DNA of 64,000 nucleotides from an uncultured beta proteobacterium (GCA_903859155.1 CAIOLO010000037.1:62001-126000); one strand, 5' to 3'. Shown: positions 27,968-37,312, counted from the first letter of the stretch. Numbers and translations: made by a program. The notes: generated from the letters alone by a model not told the origin.

Positions 27968-28774
27968 ATGCATCCAATGCTCACGATCGCGGTGAAAGCC
28001 GCGCGGCGCGCGGGGACTATCATCAATCGCGCCGCAAGAGACGTTGACCAGGTGACGGTCACGCGCAAGCGCCATAATGATTTCGTGACCGAGGTCGACA
28101 AGAACGCCGAAGGCGCGATCATCGACGTCATTCGTGGCGCCTACCCGGACCACGCAATTCTAGCAGAGGAGTCCGGCAAGTCCCCGGGCGCCAAGGGCAG
28201 TTCCGAGTACACCTGGATCATCGATCCGCTGGACGGCACCACCAATTTCATCCATGGCTTCCCGCAGTACGCGGTATCGATCGCGCTGATGCATCGCGAC
28301 ACCCTCTCGCACGGGGTCATCTACGACATGTCCAAGAACGAACTGTTCCACGCCAGCCGCGGCGGCGGTGCGTTTCTCAATGACCGGCGCATCCGTGTGT
28401 CCAAGCGGACGCACTTCGGCGATGCGCTGATCGGCACCGGATTTCCCTACAGCAACATGAACAGCCTGGATCAGTACCTGGCGATGTTTCGCGCCGTGGT
28501 GAGTCAGGTTGCGGGCGTACGCCGTGCGGGTGCCGCCGCCCTCGACCTCGCCTATGTCGCGGCGGGAAGAATGGACGGCTTCTGGGAGCTTGGCCTTTCT
28601 GCGTGGGACATCGCTGCCGGAATTCTTTTGATACAGGAAGCCGGCGGACTGGTGTCCGATCTGCGCGGCGAAGCCAATTACCTCGAGACCGGCCGCATTG
28701 TCGGGGGCAATCCCAAGATCTTTCACCAGTTGCTCCGGGTGATTTCGCCCCTGGAGACAATTCCGGGCGCATGA
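27968..28774 (+). CDS. suhB: Inositol-1-monophosphatase SuhB
   Basis: A 268-residue Mg-dependent phosphatase of the IMPase fold, with metal-site motifs AILAEESG, IDPLDGTTNFIHGFPQ and LSAWDIAAGILLIQEAGG. SuhB also takes part in rRNA transcription complexes in E. coli, and its place beside trmJ is conserved. The stop overlaps the next gene by ATGA, so suhB leads an operon with two GT41 genes here. Confidence 0.9.
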   Translation: MHPMLTIAVKAARRAGTIINRAARDVDQVTVTRKRHNDFVTEVDKNAEGAIIDVIRGAYPDHAILAEESGKSPGAKGSSEYTWIIDPLDGTTNFIHGFPQYAVSIALMHRDTLSHGVIYDMSKNELFHASRGGGAFLNDRRIRVSKRTHFGDALIGTGFPYSNMNSLDQYLAMFRAVVSQVAGVRRAGAAALDLAYVAAGRMDGFWELGLSAWDIAAGILLIQEAGGLVSDLRGEANYLETGRIVGGNPKIFHQLLRVISPLETIPGA

Positions 28775-30810
28775 GCCTGCTCGGTCGCCTGCGTCGCGCG
28801 CTCACGATCAAAGCCGATGTCGGCGGGAGCGCGCCGCAACTGGAGCGCGCACTGTCGCTGCACGAAGCCGGCGACCTGCAGGGTGCCGGCGCCATCTACG
28901 AGCGCCTGCTGGCGAGCGACCCGCGCGATGCCGATGCGCTGCACCTGAGCGGCCTGCTCGCCCACCAGCGCGGCGAGCACGCCAGCGCGGCCGAATGGAT
29001 CGGCAGGGCAATCGCCGAGCGCCCCACGGCACCGCGCTTTCATTTCAACCTGGGCAGCGCCCTTGCCGCGCTCGATCAGACAGCCGCGGCCGCGGCAGCC
29101 TTCGAGCGTGCCGCGGCACTCGATCCTGCGCATGCGGCGAGCTGGTTCAATCTCGGCTCGGCCCTGGCGCGACTGGACCGGCATGGCAATGCCGCGGCCG
29201 CGCTGTGCCGCGCATTCGCCATCGATCCCGGACTGCCCGGATTACGCCAGGCGCTGGCGCAGGCGATGGCCAACGCCGCGGGCGCCGGCGAATTGCCGCC
29301 CGGCACCTATGCCGAAGCGGCAGGACTGCTCGAGCACCACTGGCAACTCGCCGCCGATCCGGTTGAAGCGCGCCTGCTGCTCGCCTATGTGCTTCAGGAA
29401 GGACGCCACTGGAGCGCGGCGGCGGCCCACTATGCGGCACTGATAGCGGCCGCTCCCGATCTGGAAATTGCGCATAACAACCTGGCGAACTGCTACAACC
29501 AGCTCGGGCGCATGCGCGAGGCCATGGGCCAATACCGGGAGGTGCTGCGCCTTTCGCCGGAAAATGCGCTGGCAGCCTCCAGCATTGTTTCCTGTATGAA
29601 CTACGACAGTGACGCCACCCCGGAGCAGATGCTGGCCGCGCATGTTGACTGGGCCGGCCGCTTTGCGGCGCCAGGCGCCGCGCGCGAAAAGCATTTGAAC
29701 AGCAGGGAGCCGCACAAACGCTTGCGCCTGGCCTATGTGTCGCCAGACCTGCGCCTGCACCCGGTCACCACGCTGTTCGCAGCGGTGATCGAACGGCACG
29801 ACCGCCAGAGCTTCGAGATCGTCTGCTATTACAACTATCCGCGCGGAGATGCGGTGACACGCCGCATCATGGCCGCTGCCGACCGCTGGGTGGATATTCA
29901 CGATTGCAACGACGCCGAGCTGGCGCGGCGCATCCGCGATGACGGCATAGACATCCTCGTCGACCTCGCCGGGCACACCTCCTACGGAAGGCTGCGGGCC
30001 TACGCGGGCAAGCCCGCCCCGGTGCTGGTGAGCTGGCTGGGATACTTCAATACCACCGGCCTGTCGCAGATGGATGCCTTCATCACCGACCCCCATTCCT
30101 CGCCACCCGGGCAGGAGGCGTGGTTCAGTGAAAAGCTGGTGCGCCTCCCGGACACGCGCTTCACCTTCGAAGCCCACGCTTTCTATCCCCTGCCGGGCGC
30201 GCCGCGGCAGCGCAAGCCCGGGCAGGTCACCTTCGGCTGCCTGAACAACCTGGCAAAACTCAACGATCACGTGCTGCAGGCATGGTCGGACATTCTGTCG
30301 CAGCTGCCCGCTTCGACCCTGCTCATCCAGGCCCAGGCCCTGGAAGACGCCGCCAACCGGGAACATTTCCTCGCACGCTGCGAGCGTGCCGGCATGGCGC
30401 GAGCGCGCATCGAGGTGCGTCCATGGGCAAGGCTGGAGGAGTCGGCGCGCAGTTATCACGACATCGATATCGCACTGGACCCGTTCCCCTTCTGCGGCGG
30501 CATGACCAGTTTCGATGCGTTGTGGATGGGGGTTCCTTTGGTGACGCTCGCCGGAGAAACGCTCCCTGGCCGCCAGAGCGCGTCGATGCTGGCCAACCTC
30601 GGACTGTCGGACCTGATCGCAGCGGATGCGCAATCCTATGCGGCCATCGCCGTCGCGCTCGCGCATGACGGCGCGCGACTGGACCGACTGCGCGCAACAC
30701 TGCGATCGACATTCGCCGCGTCGCCCTTGTGCGACCACGAAAAATTCACCCGCGCGCTGGAAGCCGCATTGCGCGACCTGTGGCAACAGTGGGCCGCCGG
30801 CGCGCCCTGA
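28771..30810 (+). CDS. TPR-containing GT41 (O-GlcNAc transferase-like) protein A
   Basis: The 679-residue protein starts with tetratricopeptide repeats at about residues 20-280 (AGDLQGAGAIYERLLASDPR, HNNLANCYNQLGRMREAMGQ). A GT41 catalytic domain follows from about residue 310: RLRLAYVSPDLRLHPVTTLF with the conserved HP, LVDLAGHTSYGRL, the FNTTG/SQMDAFITDP block, NNLAKLNDHVLQAW with the UDP-contacting Lys, and CGGMTSFDALWMGVPLVTLA. Family members glycosylate Ser/Thr or Asn of proteins such as flagellin or adhesins. No such target lies in the window. Translation is coupled to suhB. Confidence 0.85.
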   Translation: MSLLGRLRRALTIKADVGGSAPQLERALSLHEAGDLQGAGAIYERLLASDPRDADALHLSGLLAHQRGEHASAAEWIGRAIAERPTAPRFHFNLGSALAALDQTAAAAAAFERAAALDPAHAASWFNLGSALARLDRHGNAAAALCRAFAIDPGLPGLRQALAQAMANAAGAGELPPGTYAEAAGLLEHHWQLAADPVEARLLLAYVLQEGRHWSAAAAHYAALIAAAPDLEIAHNNLANCYNQLGRMREAMGQYREVLRLSPENALAASSIVSCMNYDSDATPEQMLAAHVDWAGRFAAPGAAREKHLNSREPHKRLRLAYVSPDLRLHPVTTLFAAVIERHDRQSFEIVCYYNYPRGDAVTRRIMAAADRWVDIHDCNDAELARRIRDDGIDILVDLAGHTSYGRLRAYAGKPAPVLVSWLGYFNTTGLSQMDAFITDPHSSPPGQEAWFSEKLVRLPDTRFTFEAHAFYPLPGAPRQRKPGQVTFGCLNNLAKLNDHVLQAWSDILSQLPASTLLIQAQALEDAANREHFLARCERAGMARARIEVRPWARLEESARSYHDIDIALDPFPFCGGMTSFDALWMGVPLVTLAGETLPGRQSASMLANLGLSDLIAADAQSYAAIAVALAHDGARLDRLRATLRSTFAASPLCDHEKFTRALEAALRDLWQQWAAGAP

Positions 30811-30822
30811 GGCGCCCAGACC

Positions 30823-32526
30823 ATGCTCGGATCCCTGCTCAGGCGTTTGTTCAGTCCCCGCGCCGCGCCGTCGGCGCCGGCCCCGGTCGAGCAGGCCTAC
30901 GCAAGCATGAAACAGGGAAAAGCGGCTGAGGCCGTGGCTTTTTTCGAAGCCGCTCTGGCCGCGAATCCGCCGACCCCCGGTCTCCTGAACGACCTCGGCC
31001 TGTGCCTGGTGCAACTGCTTCGTTATGTCGACGCGGAGCGCGTCCTCCAGCAGGCCTTACAGCTCGATCCCGCCTGCACCCCGGCGCGCGTCAACCTGGG
31101 CAACCTTTATCTGCGCATGAACGATCCGGAGAGCGCTGAAGCAATGTATCGGCACGCCCTGCAAGAGGTGCCGGCCGATGCGCTGCTATGGAGCCACCTG
31201 GCGATGAGCCTGTGCAATTCCGGCCGCGCCGATGAGTCGCTCGAGTGCTCGCGCCACGCCCTGCAACTGTCGCCCGAGGACGAAGTGGTCCGCAGCAACC
31301 TGATCTTCGCGCTGGTTCTCGCGCCCGCTGCGACGGCGCGCGATCTGCTGGAGGAAACCCGGCGCTGGTCGGCGCAGCGCGCCGAGGCGCTCACTGCGGC
31401 AGCAGCCGCGCACACCAACCTGCCCGACCCGGAACGCCCCTTGCGCATCGGCTACCTGTCGGCCGACCTGCGCGCACATCCGGTGGCCAGTTTCGTCGAA
31501 CCGCTGCTCGCGCATCACGATCCGGCGCTGTTTTTCGTTCACTGCTATTCCAACAGCTCCGCCGAGGACGCGCAATCGGCGCGCCTGCGCAGCCTGGCGC
31601 ACGCCTGGACCAACGTCGCGTCACTGTCCGATGAGGAACTGGCCGCGCTCGTGCGTCGCGACGGCATCGACCTGCTGGTGGACCTGGCCGGACACACCTA
31701 CGGCAACCGACTGCTGGCGATGGCCCGCCGGCCGGCGCCGGTGCAACTGACCTACCTGGGTTTTCCCGCCTCCACCGGCATGAGCGCCATGGATTACCGC
31801 ATCACCGACGCGCAACTGGACCCGCCAGGTGACGGCGATGCGTTTTACCTGGAGACCCAGCTGCGACTGCCCGACAGTCTGTGGTGTTTCCGCCCTCTGG
31901 GAACGTTTGCGGAACCCGTCCCGACCCCGGCCCTAGCCTGCGGCTATGTCACCTTCGGATCGTTCAACGGCTTCCACAAGATCCACCAGGACCTGCTCGA
32001 GGACTGGGCCCGCCTGCTGCAGAATGTCGCCGCTTCAAGAATGGTGATAATCACCGTTCCCGAAGGCAAGACCCGAGCACGCATCACGGCGACATTCGCC
32101 GCCGCAGGCATAGCCCCTGATCGCATCAGCCTGCACGGGCGTCTGGCGGGCGGCGAATTCCGGGCGCTCCAGGCCGAATGCGACATCGCGCTCGATGCCC
32201 ATCCCTGCGGCGGCGGCGCGACCACCTGCGAAGTCCTCTGGATGGGACTGCCGGTGATCACGCGAAGCGGATCGACACCGGTGTCGAGGGCGGGCGCAAG
32301 CCTGCTCAAAACCATCGGACTGCCGGAATTGATCGCGCACGACGGCGCGCAGTTCATGGCTATCGCGGCCAGGCTGGCCGCGGATCCGCAGCGCATCAAT
32401 CGGCTGCGCCAGGGAATGCGTGAACGCATGCGCGCCTCGCCGTTGATGCAGGAGAAAAAGTTCACGCGCTCGCTGGAGCATCTCTACCGGCAGGCCTGGC
32501 GCCGCTGGTGCGAAGATCGCCGTTGA
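30823..32526 (+). CDS. TPR-containing GT41 (O-GlcNAc transferase-like) protein B
   Basis: A 567-residue relative of the preceding gene, starting 12 bases after it. TPR repeats fill about residues 20-180 (ASMKQGKAAEAVAFFEAALA, VNLGNLYLRMNDPESAEAMY). The GT41 domain shows RIGYLSADLRAHPVASFVEP, LVDLAGHTYGNRLL, PASTGMSAMDYRITDAQLDP, FGSFNGFHKIHQDLLEDWAR and HPCGGGATTCEVLWMGLPV. The catalytic His and Lys positions are retained, so both tandem copies look active. Divergence suggests an old duplication with different targets. Confidence 0.85.
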   Translation: MLGSLLRRLFSPRAAPSAPAPVEQAYASMKQGKAAEAVAFFEAALAANPPTPGLLNDLGLCLVQLLRYVDAERVLQQALQLDPACTPARVNLGNLYLRMNDPESAEAMYRHALQEVPADALLWSHLAMSLCNSGRADESLECSRHALQLSPEDEVVRSNLIFALVLAPAATARDLLEETRRWSAQRAEALTAAAAAHTNLPDPERPLRIGYLSADLRAHPVASFVEPLLAHHDPALFFVHCYSNSSAEDAQSARLRSLAHAWTNVASLSDEELAALVRRDGIDLLVDLAGHTYGNRLLAMARRPAPVQLTYLGFPASTGMSAMDYRITDAQLDPPGDGDAFYLETQLRLPDSLWCFRPLGTFAEPVPTPALACGYVTFGSFNGFHKIHQDLLEDWARLLQNVAASRMVIITVPEGKTRARITATFAAAGIAPDRISLHGRLAGGEFRALQAECDIALDAHPCGGGATTCEVLWMGLPVITRSGSTPVSRAGASLLKTIGLPELIAHDGAQFMAIAARLAADPQRINRLRQGMRERMRASPLMQEKKFTRSLEHLYRQAWRRWCEDRR

Positions 32527-32589
32527 GCAAGGCAAGCCAATGCCGGTAGACTCGCGCAGACTCGACATCGACGCAACGGAGACAGCGGC

Positions 32590-34137
32590 ATGATCCCACC
32601 GATTTTCGGCCTGTTCGCCTTGCTTGGGGCGCTTGCGCTCAATGCGGTGCAGGCAGCCGATCTGCGCATCGGCATGGCCGCGGACATCACCTCGATGGAC
32701 CCGCACGCGGTCAATATCACGCCCAACAACAACATCGGCTGGCACGTCTTCGATGCGCTGGTGCATGTGGACGCCGATGCCCGCATTGTCCCGGGCCTGG
32801 CGCAATCCTGGCGCGCGCTGGACGGCACCACCTGGGAGTTCCGCCTGCGGCGCGACGTGCGTTTTCACGACGGCTCGCCCTTCACTGCGGAGGACGTGCT
32901 GTTCTCGATTGAGCGTGCCGAGAAACTGCCCAACGGACAGTACGCGAGTTTCGTGCAGCGCCTCACGGAAAAACGGGCCGTCGACCCCTACACCGTGCGC
33001 GTGAAGACCGCGACACCCTATGCCATGGTGCCCTATGACCTGAATTCGATTTTCATCGTTTCGAAAAAAGCCGCCGCCACGGCGTCGCCGGAGGATTTCA
33101 ACAGCGGCAAGGCGATGGTGGGCACCGGCCCGTTCCGCTTCACGCGTTTTGCCCGCGGCGACCGCGTCGAACTGGCGAAGAACCCCGCCTACTGGGGCGG
33201 CGCGCCCGCCTGGGACAAGGTGACCTTCCGCATCATCCCCAACGACCCGGCGCGCATCGCCGCGCTGCTATCGGGCGATGTCGATGCCATCGAGGCGATT
33301 CCCACGCAGGACCTGGCGCGCCTGCGCGGCGACAAGCGCTTCGGCCTGGCGCAGAAGGTTTCGTGGCGCACGCTGTTTTTCCACACCGACCAGTATCGCG
33401 ACCCGTCGCCATTTGTCACCGACCGCGCCGGCAAGCCGCTGGCGAAAAATCCGTTGCGCGATGCCAATGTGCGCCTGGCCATCTCCAAGGCCATCAACCG
33501 CCAGGCGATCGTCGAGCGCGTCATGGAAAACGCCGCGGTCCCGGCCTCCAATCTGGTTTCACCGCCGGTGTTCGGCCACCTCGCATCGATCAAGCCCGAG
33601 GCCTACGATCCGGAAGGCGCAAAGCGGCTGCTCGCCCGCGCCGGCTATGCGGAGGGTTTCGCCATGACCCTGCATGCCCCCAATAACCGCTACGTCAACG
33701 ACGACCAGATCGCCCAGGCGGTGGCGCAGATGCTCGCACGCGTGGGCATCGCCACCAAAGTGGAAACCCTGCCGATCAATGTTTATCTTCCCAGGGCACG
33801 CAACGGGGATTTCAGTTTCTCCCTGCTCGGCTGGGGTTCGTTCTCCGGCGACCTGGCACTGCGCGCGCTGCTTGCGGCGCCTGACGCGGGCAAGGGCTAT
33901 GGCGCGTGGAACTGGTCGCATTACGCCAATGCCGCGCTCGACAAACTGCTGGATCAGGGCTTTGCCACCGTGGACGAAAAAAAGCGCGAAGCCATCGCGC
34001 GCGAAGCCGCGGCGATCGCGCTAAAGGACCAGGCGCTGGTGCCGCTGCATCACCAGATCGCCATCTGGGCGATGAAGTCCGGGATCAGCTATGTCGCGCG
34101 CACCGACGAATACACCTTCGCGCACCACATGAAATGA
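32590..34137 (+). CDS. ABC transporter substrate-binding protein, peptide/nickel (SBP_bac_5) type
   Basis: A 515-residue periplasmic binding protein with a signal peptide (IFGLFALLGALALNAVQA), then the family-5 pattern DLRIGMAADITSMDPHAVN, GLAQSWRALDGTTWEFRLRR and DVRFHDGSPFTAEDVLFSIE. Such proteins bind di- or oligopeptides, opines, glutathione or nickel. It is the first gene of a three-gene operon with two permeases. The ligand cannot be read from the sequence. Confidence 0.88.
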   Translation: MIPPIFGLFALLGALALNAVQAADLRIGMAADITSMDPHAVNITPNNNIGWHVFDALVHVDADARIVPGLAQSWRALDGTTWEFRLRRDVRFHDGSPFTAEDVLFSIERAEKLPNGQYASFVQRLTEKRAVDPYTVRVKTATPYAMVPYDLNSIFIVSKKAAATASPEDFNSGKAMVGTGPFRFTRFARGDRVELAKNPAYWGGAPAWDKVTFRIIPNDPARIAALLSGDVDAIEAIPTQDLARLRGDKRFGLAQKVSWRTLFFHTDQYRDPSPFVTDRAGKPLAKNPLRDANVRLAISKAINRQAIVERVMENAAVPASNLVSPPVFGHLASIKPEAYDPEGAKRLLARAGYAEGFAMTLHAPNNRYVNDDQIAQAVAQMLARVGIATKVETLPINVYLPRARNGDFSFSLLGWGSFSGDLALRALLAAPDAGKGYGAWNWSHYANAALDKLLDQGFATVDEKKREAIAREAAAIALKDQALVPLHHQIAIWAMKSGISYVARTDEYTFAHHMK

Positions 34138-34165
34138 GCGCAGAGCGGCGCGTGGGGAATCGCTG

Positions 34166-35143
34166 ATGGCCGTCTACCTACTGCAGCGGCTGGGACAGGC
34201 CCTGCTGGTGCTCCTGGTGATGTCGTTGCTGGTATTCGCCGGCGTCTATGCCATCGGCGATCCGATGGCCATCATGATTCCACCGGATGCCTCGCAGGCC
34301 GACGCCGCCAGGCTGGCCGCATCGCTCGGCCTCGACCAGCCGTTGTGGCGGCAGTACTTGGTCTTCCTGCAGCAGGCCGCGGGCGGCAAGCTCGGCGTCT
34401 CCTTTGCCTTTCAGGTGCCGGCGGTGACGCTGATCCTCGAGCGCCTGCCCGCGACGCTGGAACTGGCGATCGCCGCCACCCTGCTGGCCCTGCTGCTCGG
34501 CATCCCGCTGGGCCTGCTCGCCGGCCTGCGACCGAAGAGTTTTCCCGGCCGCGCCATCATGGCCGGATCCATACTCGGTTTTTCGCTGCCCACCTTCTGG
34601 GTCGGCCTGCTGCTCATCATGCTGTTCTCGGTGCAGCTGGGCTGGCTGCCCGCAAGCGGGCGCGGCGCCACGCTGGAGCTGCTGGGCGTGCCGGTTAGCT
34701 TTCTCACACTGGATGGCCTGCAGCATCTGCTGATGCCGGCGCTCAACCTGGCGCTGTTCAAGCTGGCGCTGGTCACGCGCCTGGTACGCGCCGGCACCCG
34801 CGAAGCGCTGTCGCTCGACTACGTGCGCTTCGCGCGCGCCAAGGGCCTGACCGAGGCCCGCGTCATCGGCGTGCACGTGCTGCGCAACATACTCATACCG
34901 GTGGTGACCGTGGTGGGACTGGAGTTCGGCTCGCTGGTGGCTTTTGCGGTGGTCACCGAAACCATTTTTGCCTGGCCCGGCATGGGCAAGCTGCTGATCG
35001 ATTCGATCAATGTGCTCGACCGGCCCGTCATCGTCGCCTACCTGTGCGTGACGGTGCTGCTGTTCGTGACGATCAACCTTGCCGTGGATCTCGCCTGCGC
35101 GGCGCTCGACCCGCGCGTGCGCCTGGGCGGAGCAGAACAATGA
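34166..35143 (+). CDS. ABC transporter permease, DppB type
   Basis: A 325-residue inner-membrane protein with about six helices and the permease EAA loop (THEALSLDYVRFARAKGLTE-like, reading TREALSLDYVRFARAKGLTE). It carries the DppB N-terminal module (GQALLVLLVMSLLVFAGVYA) and the glycine-rich TETIFAWPGMGKLLIDSI. It pairs with the DppC-like gene eleven bases downstream and imports the ligand of the upstream binding protein. Confidence 0.88.
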   Translation: MAVYLLQRLGQALLVLLVMSLLVFAGVYAIGDPMAIMIPPDASQADAARLAASLGLDQPLWRQYLVFLQQAAGGKLGVSFAFQVPAVTLILERLPATLELAIAATLLALLLGIPLGLLAGLRPKSFPGRAIMAGSILGFSLPTFWVGLLLIMLFSVQLGWLPASGRGATLELLGVPVSFLTLDGLQHLLMPALNLALFKLALVTRLVRAGTREALSLDYVRFARAKGLTEARVIGVHVLRNILIPVVTVVGLEFGSLVAFAVVTETIFAWPGMGKLLIDSINVLDRPVIVAYLCVTVLLFVTINLAVDLACAALDPRVRLGGAEQ

Positions 35144-35153
35144 ATGCCGCGCA

Positions 35154-36038
35154 ATGAACGCGCCACCCGCCGCGCTCCCCGGCCTGCTGCCGCGCTTTGC
35201 GCGCGACGGCGTGGCGCTGGCCGCGTTGGCGCTGCTGGCACTGCTCATTGCCGCAGCTGTGTTGGCTCCGTGGATAGCGCCGCAGAATCCCTATGATCTC
35301 GCGCAACTGGACCTGCTCGACGGACGGCTGCCTCCAGGGGCGCTTGCCGCCGATGGGCGCAGCGTGCTGCTGGGCACCGACGACCAGGGCCGCGACATCC
35401 TCTCGGCCATCCTCTACGGCATGCGCACCAGCCTGCTGGCTGGCACGCTGAGCACGCTGGGAGCGCTCGCGCTGGGACTGCTGCTCGGCCTGGGGGCGGC
35501 CTGGTTTCGCGGCTGGACCGAGGCGATCATCATGCGCGCGGCCGACCTGCAGTTGTCCTTCCCTTCGATACTCATCGCGCTGGTATTGCTCGCGCTGCTG
35601 GGCCAGGGTCTGGACAAGATCATCATCGCGCTGATCGCGGTGCAATGGGCCTACTACGCGCGCACCGCGCGCGCCGCAGCGCTGGCCGAGCGTGAAAAGG
35701 ATTACATCAGCGCCGCGCGCGCGCTGGGATTGAAGCCGCTGCGCATCATCCTCGCGCATCTGCTGCCCAACTGCCTGCCGCCGATGACGGTGGTGGCCAC
35801 GGTGCAGATCGCAGCCGCCATCAGCCTGGAGGCCACCTTGTCGTTCCTCGGACTGGGCCTGCCGATCACCGAGCCCTCGCTGGGCCTGTTAATCGCCAAC
35901 GGCTATGCCTATCTGCTCTCGGGAAAGTACTGGATCAGCTTCTTCCCCGGCCTGGCGCTGCTCGGGTTGATCGTCTGCATCAACCTGGTGGCCGACCGCT
36001 TGCGCGACCTGCTCGACCCGCGCCGCATGGCTGGATGA
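35154..36038 (+). CDS. ABC transporter permease, DppC type
   Basis: The ATG at 35154 gives 294 residues with the DppC pattern: an N-terminal helix, PQNPYDLAQLDLLDG, LGTDDQGRDILSAILYGMRT, the EAA loop EKDYISAARALGLKPLRIIL and SLEATLSFLGLGLP. It is the last gene of the operon. No DppD or DppF ATPase gene follows: the next genes are on the opposite strand. The transporter must borrow ATPases from another locus. Confidence 0.88.
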   Translation: MNAPPAALPGLLPRFARDGVALAALALLALLIAAAVLAPWIAPQNPYDLAQLDLLDGRLPPGALAADGRSVLLGTDDQGRDILSAILYGMRTSLLAGTLSTLGALALGLLLGLGAAWFRGWTEAIIMRAADLQLSFPSILIALVLLALLGQGLDKIIIALIAVQWAYYARTARAAALAEREKDYISAARALGLKPLRIILAHLLPNCLPPMTVVATVQIAAAISLEATLSFLGLGLPITEPSLGLLIANGYAYLLSGKYWISFFPGLALLGLIVCINLVADRLRDLLDPRRMAG

Positions 36039-36091
36039 CTGTCAGGCGCGGCATCGTGGCATTGCCCATCGGCAGGCGCCAGACCGATGCA

Positions 36092-36328
36092 TCACTTGTT
36101 GCGATGACGAAGAAACCATACCCACAATGCGGTGGGTATGAGCGCCAGAACGGCGAATACAAAAACGAACAGGATGAGATCGCCAAACGCGTGCATTCCG
36201 GCCGAGGCCTGCTCGCGCGGCCCCGAGGTCTGCGACTGGCGCATCTGCACGACGACAACGGCCACGCACAACGAGGCGGCATAACCACCCAGCACGGCGC
36301 CGACCCTGGCGAGCGTTTTCCTGTTCAT
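36092..36328 (-). CDS. Small two-helix membrane protein
   Basis: The 78-residue product has two predicted membrane helices (VGAVLGGYAASLCVAVVVVQ and LILFVFVFAVLALIPTALWV) and a basic C-terminus (FLRHRNK). An AGGAAA sequence lies eight bases before the ATG. No family was recognised. It and the next gene sit between the Dpp operon and the cassette array, and no attC-like site was found beside it. Confidence 0.6.
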   Translation of the reverse strand: MNRKTLARVGAVLGGYAASLCVAVVVVQMRQSQTSGPREQASAGMHAFGDLILFVFVFAVLALIPTALWVWFLRHRNK

Positions 36329-36486
36329 GAACTTTTCCTACGCAGGCGCCCGGTTTTGCAAGCGACCCTTGTTCTCAACCCCGTGGCAATGCGACGGCGG
36401 CCACGTCGAGCGCAAAGCACCGGCGCGCGCCCGCCTGAAAACGGCTCCGAGGCAGGCGAGGAACGCAATGACGGGGAACCATGCAA

Positions 36487-36717
36487 TCAGGCATCGTCAC
36501 TGCCACTTTCCGTGCGCAGGATCCATAGCGACACCGCTCCCAGGCCGACTGCGACGGTGCCAAGAAAGACCCAGAACCAGGCAAACCCCTTCGCGTCGGC
36601 GGCCTGCACCGGGTCGCTCATTTCCCCGATGGCACTGAACCCCGTGAACGCGACGCTGTAGCAGATGATCGCGAAGACCGAAGCAATCATGATGGTCATC
36701 TGGGCGGATATCTTCAA
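36487..36717 (-). CDS. Small membrane protein
   Basis: The best start is the TTG at 36717 because GGGGAG sits seven bases upstream. This gives 76 residues with two hydrophobic segments (MTIMIASVFAIICYSVAFTG and WFWVFLGTVAVGLGAVSLWI). A TTG at 36741 would also be in frame. No family was recognised. It is just outside the left end of the cassette array. Confidence 0.5.
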   Translation of the reverse strand: MKISAQMTIMIASVFAIICYSVAFTGFSAIGEMSDPVQAADAKGFAWFWVFLGTVAVGLGAVSLWILRTESGSDDA

Positions 36718-36744
36718 TTGTTCTCCCCTGTTCGTTGACAAGTT

Positions 36745-36819
36745 GCCTGATGTCCGCGGCCAGCAGCCGCCGGAAGCGCGCAGCGCTGGAGTCGGTCCGA
36801 CTAAGCCGCGTTGTTAGGT
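36745..36819 (-). repeat. attC-like site 1 (degenerate, array left end)
   Basis: On the minus strand ACCTAAC begins four bases after the VOC stop codon, followed by CGCGGC pairing with GCCGCG and CCAGC pairing with GCTGG. The far core reads ATCAGGC where GTTRRRY is expected, two mismatches. It would form the outermost site of the array. Because one core is mutated, confidence is moderate. Confidence 0.45.
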
Positions 36820-36823
36820 TGAT

Positions 36824-37189
36824 TCACCGAACCTCTGAGACTTTGAAGTTTGGGTTCTCGAGGATGCCCAGCCGATTGCCGAATGGATCTTTGACCGCAG
36901 CAACCTTTATGCCTTCTCCGACATCCGTGACAGGCTCAAGCTCAGTTGCACCGAGCGCAATAAGACGCTGGAACTCCTCACTGGCACTCTGAACGCCCCA
37001 CAAGGGTTGCGGGCCGCTGGTGCCTGGCGTGCCGTTCGGGAGCAGGCCGAGTTCAAACCCGCCTACAGAAAAGCCCACATAGAAGGGTTGATCAAAGTAG
37101 GGCTTGCTCCCCAGCACTTGCTCGTACCAATTCCTGCCCTTGGTGAGATCAGTGACTGGGTAGATCGCCGTGCGCAAACCGAGAAGCAT
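36824..37189 (-). CDS. VOC (glyoxalase/bleomycin-resistance) family cassette protein
   Basis: The ATG at 37189, with GGAGG six bases upstream, gives 121 residues: GLRTAIYPVTDLTKGRNWYE, LGSKPYFDQPFYVGFSVGGF, and VKDPFGNRLGILENP with the metal-ligand Glu. The vicinal-oxygen-chelate fold is shared by glyoxalases, dioxygenases and antibiotic-binding resistance proteins. As a single-gene cassette between attC sites 1 and 2 it may serve detoxification or drug binding. The substrate is unknown. Confidence 0.82.
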   Translation of the reverse strand: MLLGLRTAIYPVTDLTKGRNWYEQVLGSKPYFDQPFYVGFSVGGFELGLLPNGTPGTSGPQPLWGVQSASEEFQRLIALGATELEPVTDVGEGIKVAAVKDPFGNRLGILENPNFKVSEVR

Positions 37190-37255
37190 GTTGACCTCCG
37201 CGTGATGCTGGATTTGGCTTGGGGGATTGCACGTGGCCACGATACGACCAAAGCA

Positions 37256-37312
37256 ACCTAACGTCAATAATCAACGGCCGCCAGAGGCGGTCCGTTGCAT
37301 TTAAAGTTAGAT
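37256..37312 (-). repeat. attC site 2 (57 bp)
   Basis: Both cores match consensus on the minus strand: ATCTAAC (RYYYAAC) at the start and GTTAGGT (GTTRRRY) at the end. Inside, CAACGGACCGCC faces GGCGGCCGTTG; the extra A of the first arm is the unpaired base typical of attC. The stop codon of the MazF gene is the TAA within the first core. This is the clearest site of the array. Confidence 0.88.

Noticed and set aside
36329-36486. Possible attC site between the two small membrane genes
   Set aside because: No pair of RYYYAAC and GTTRRRY cores in the right order was found, so the array is not extended leftward.
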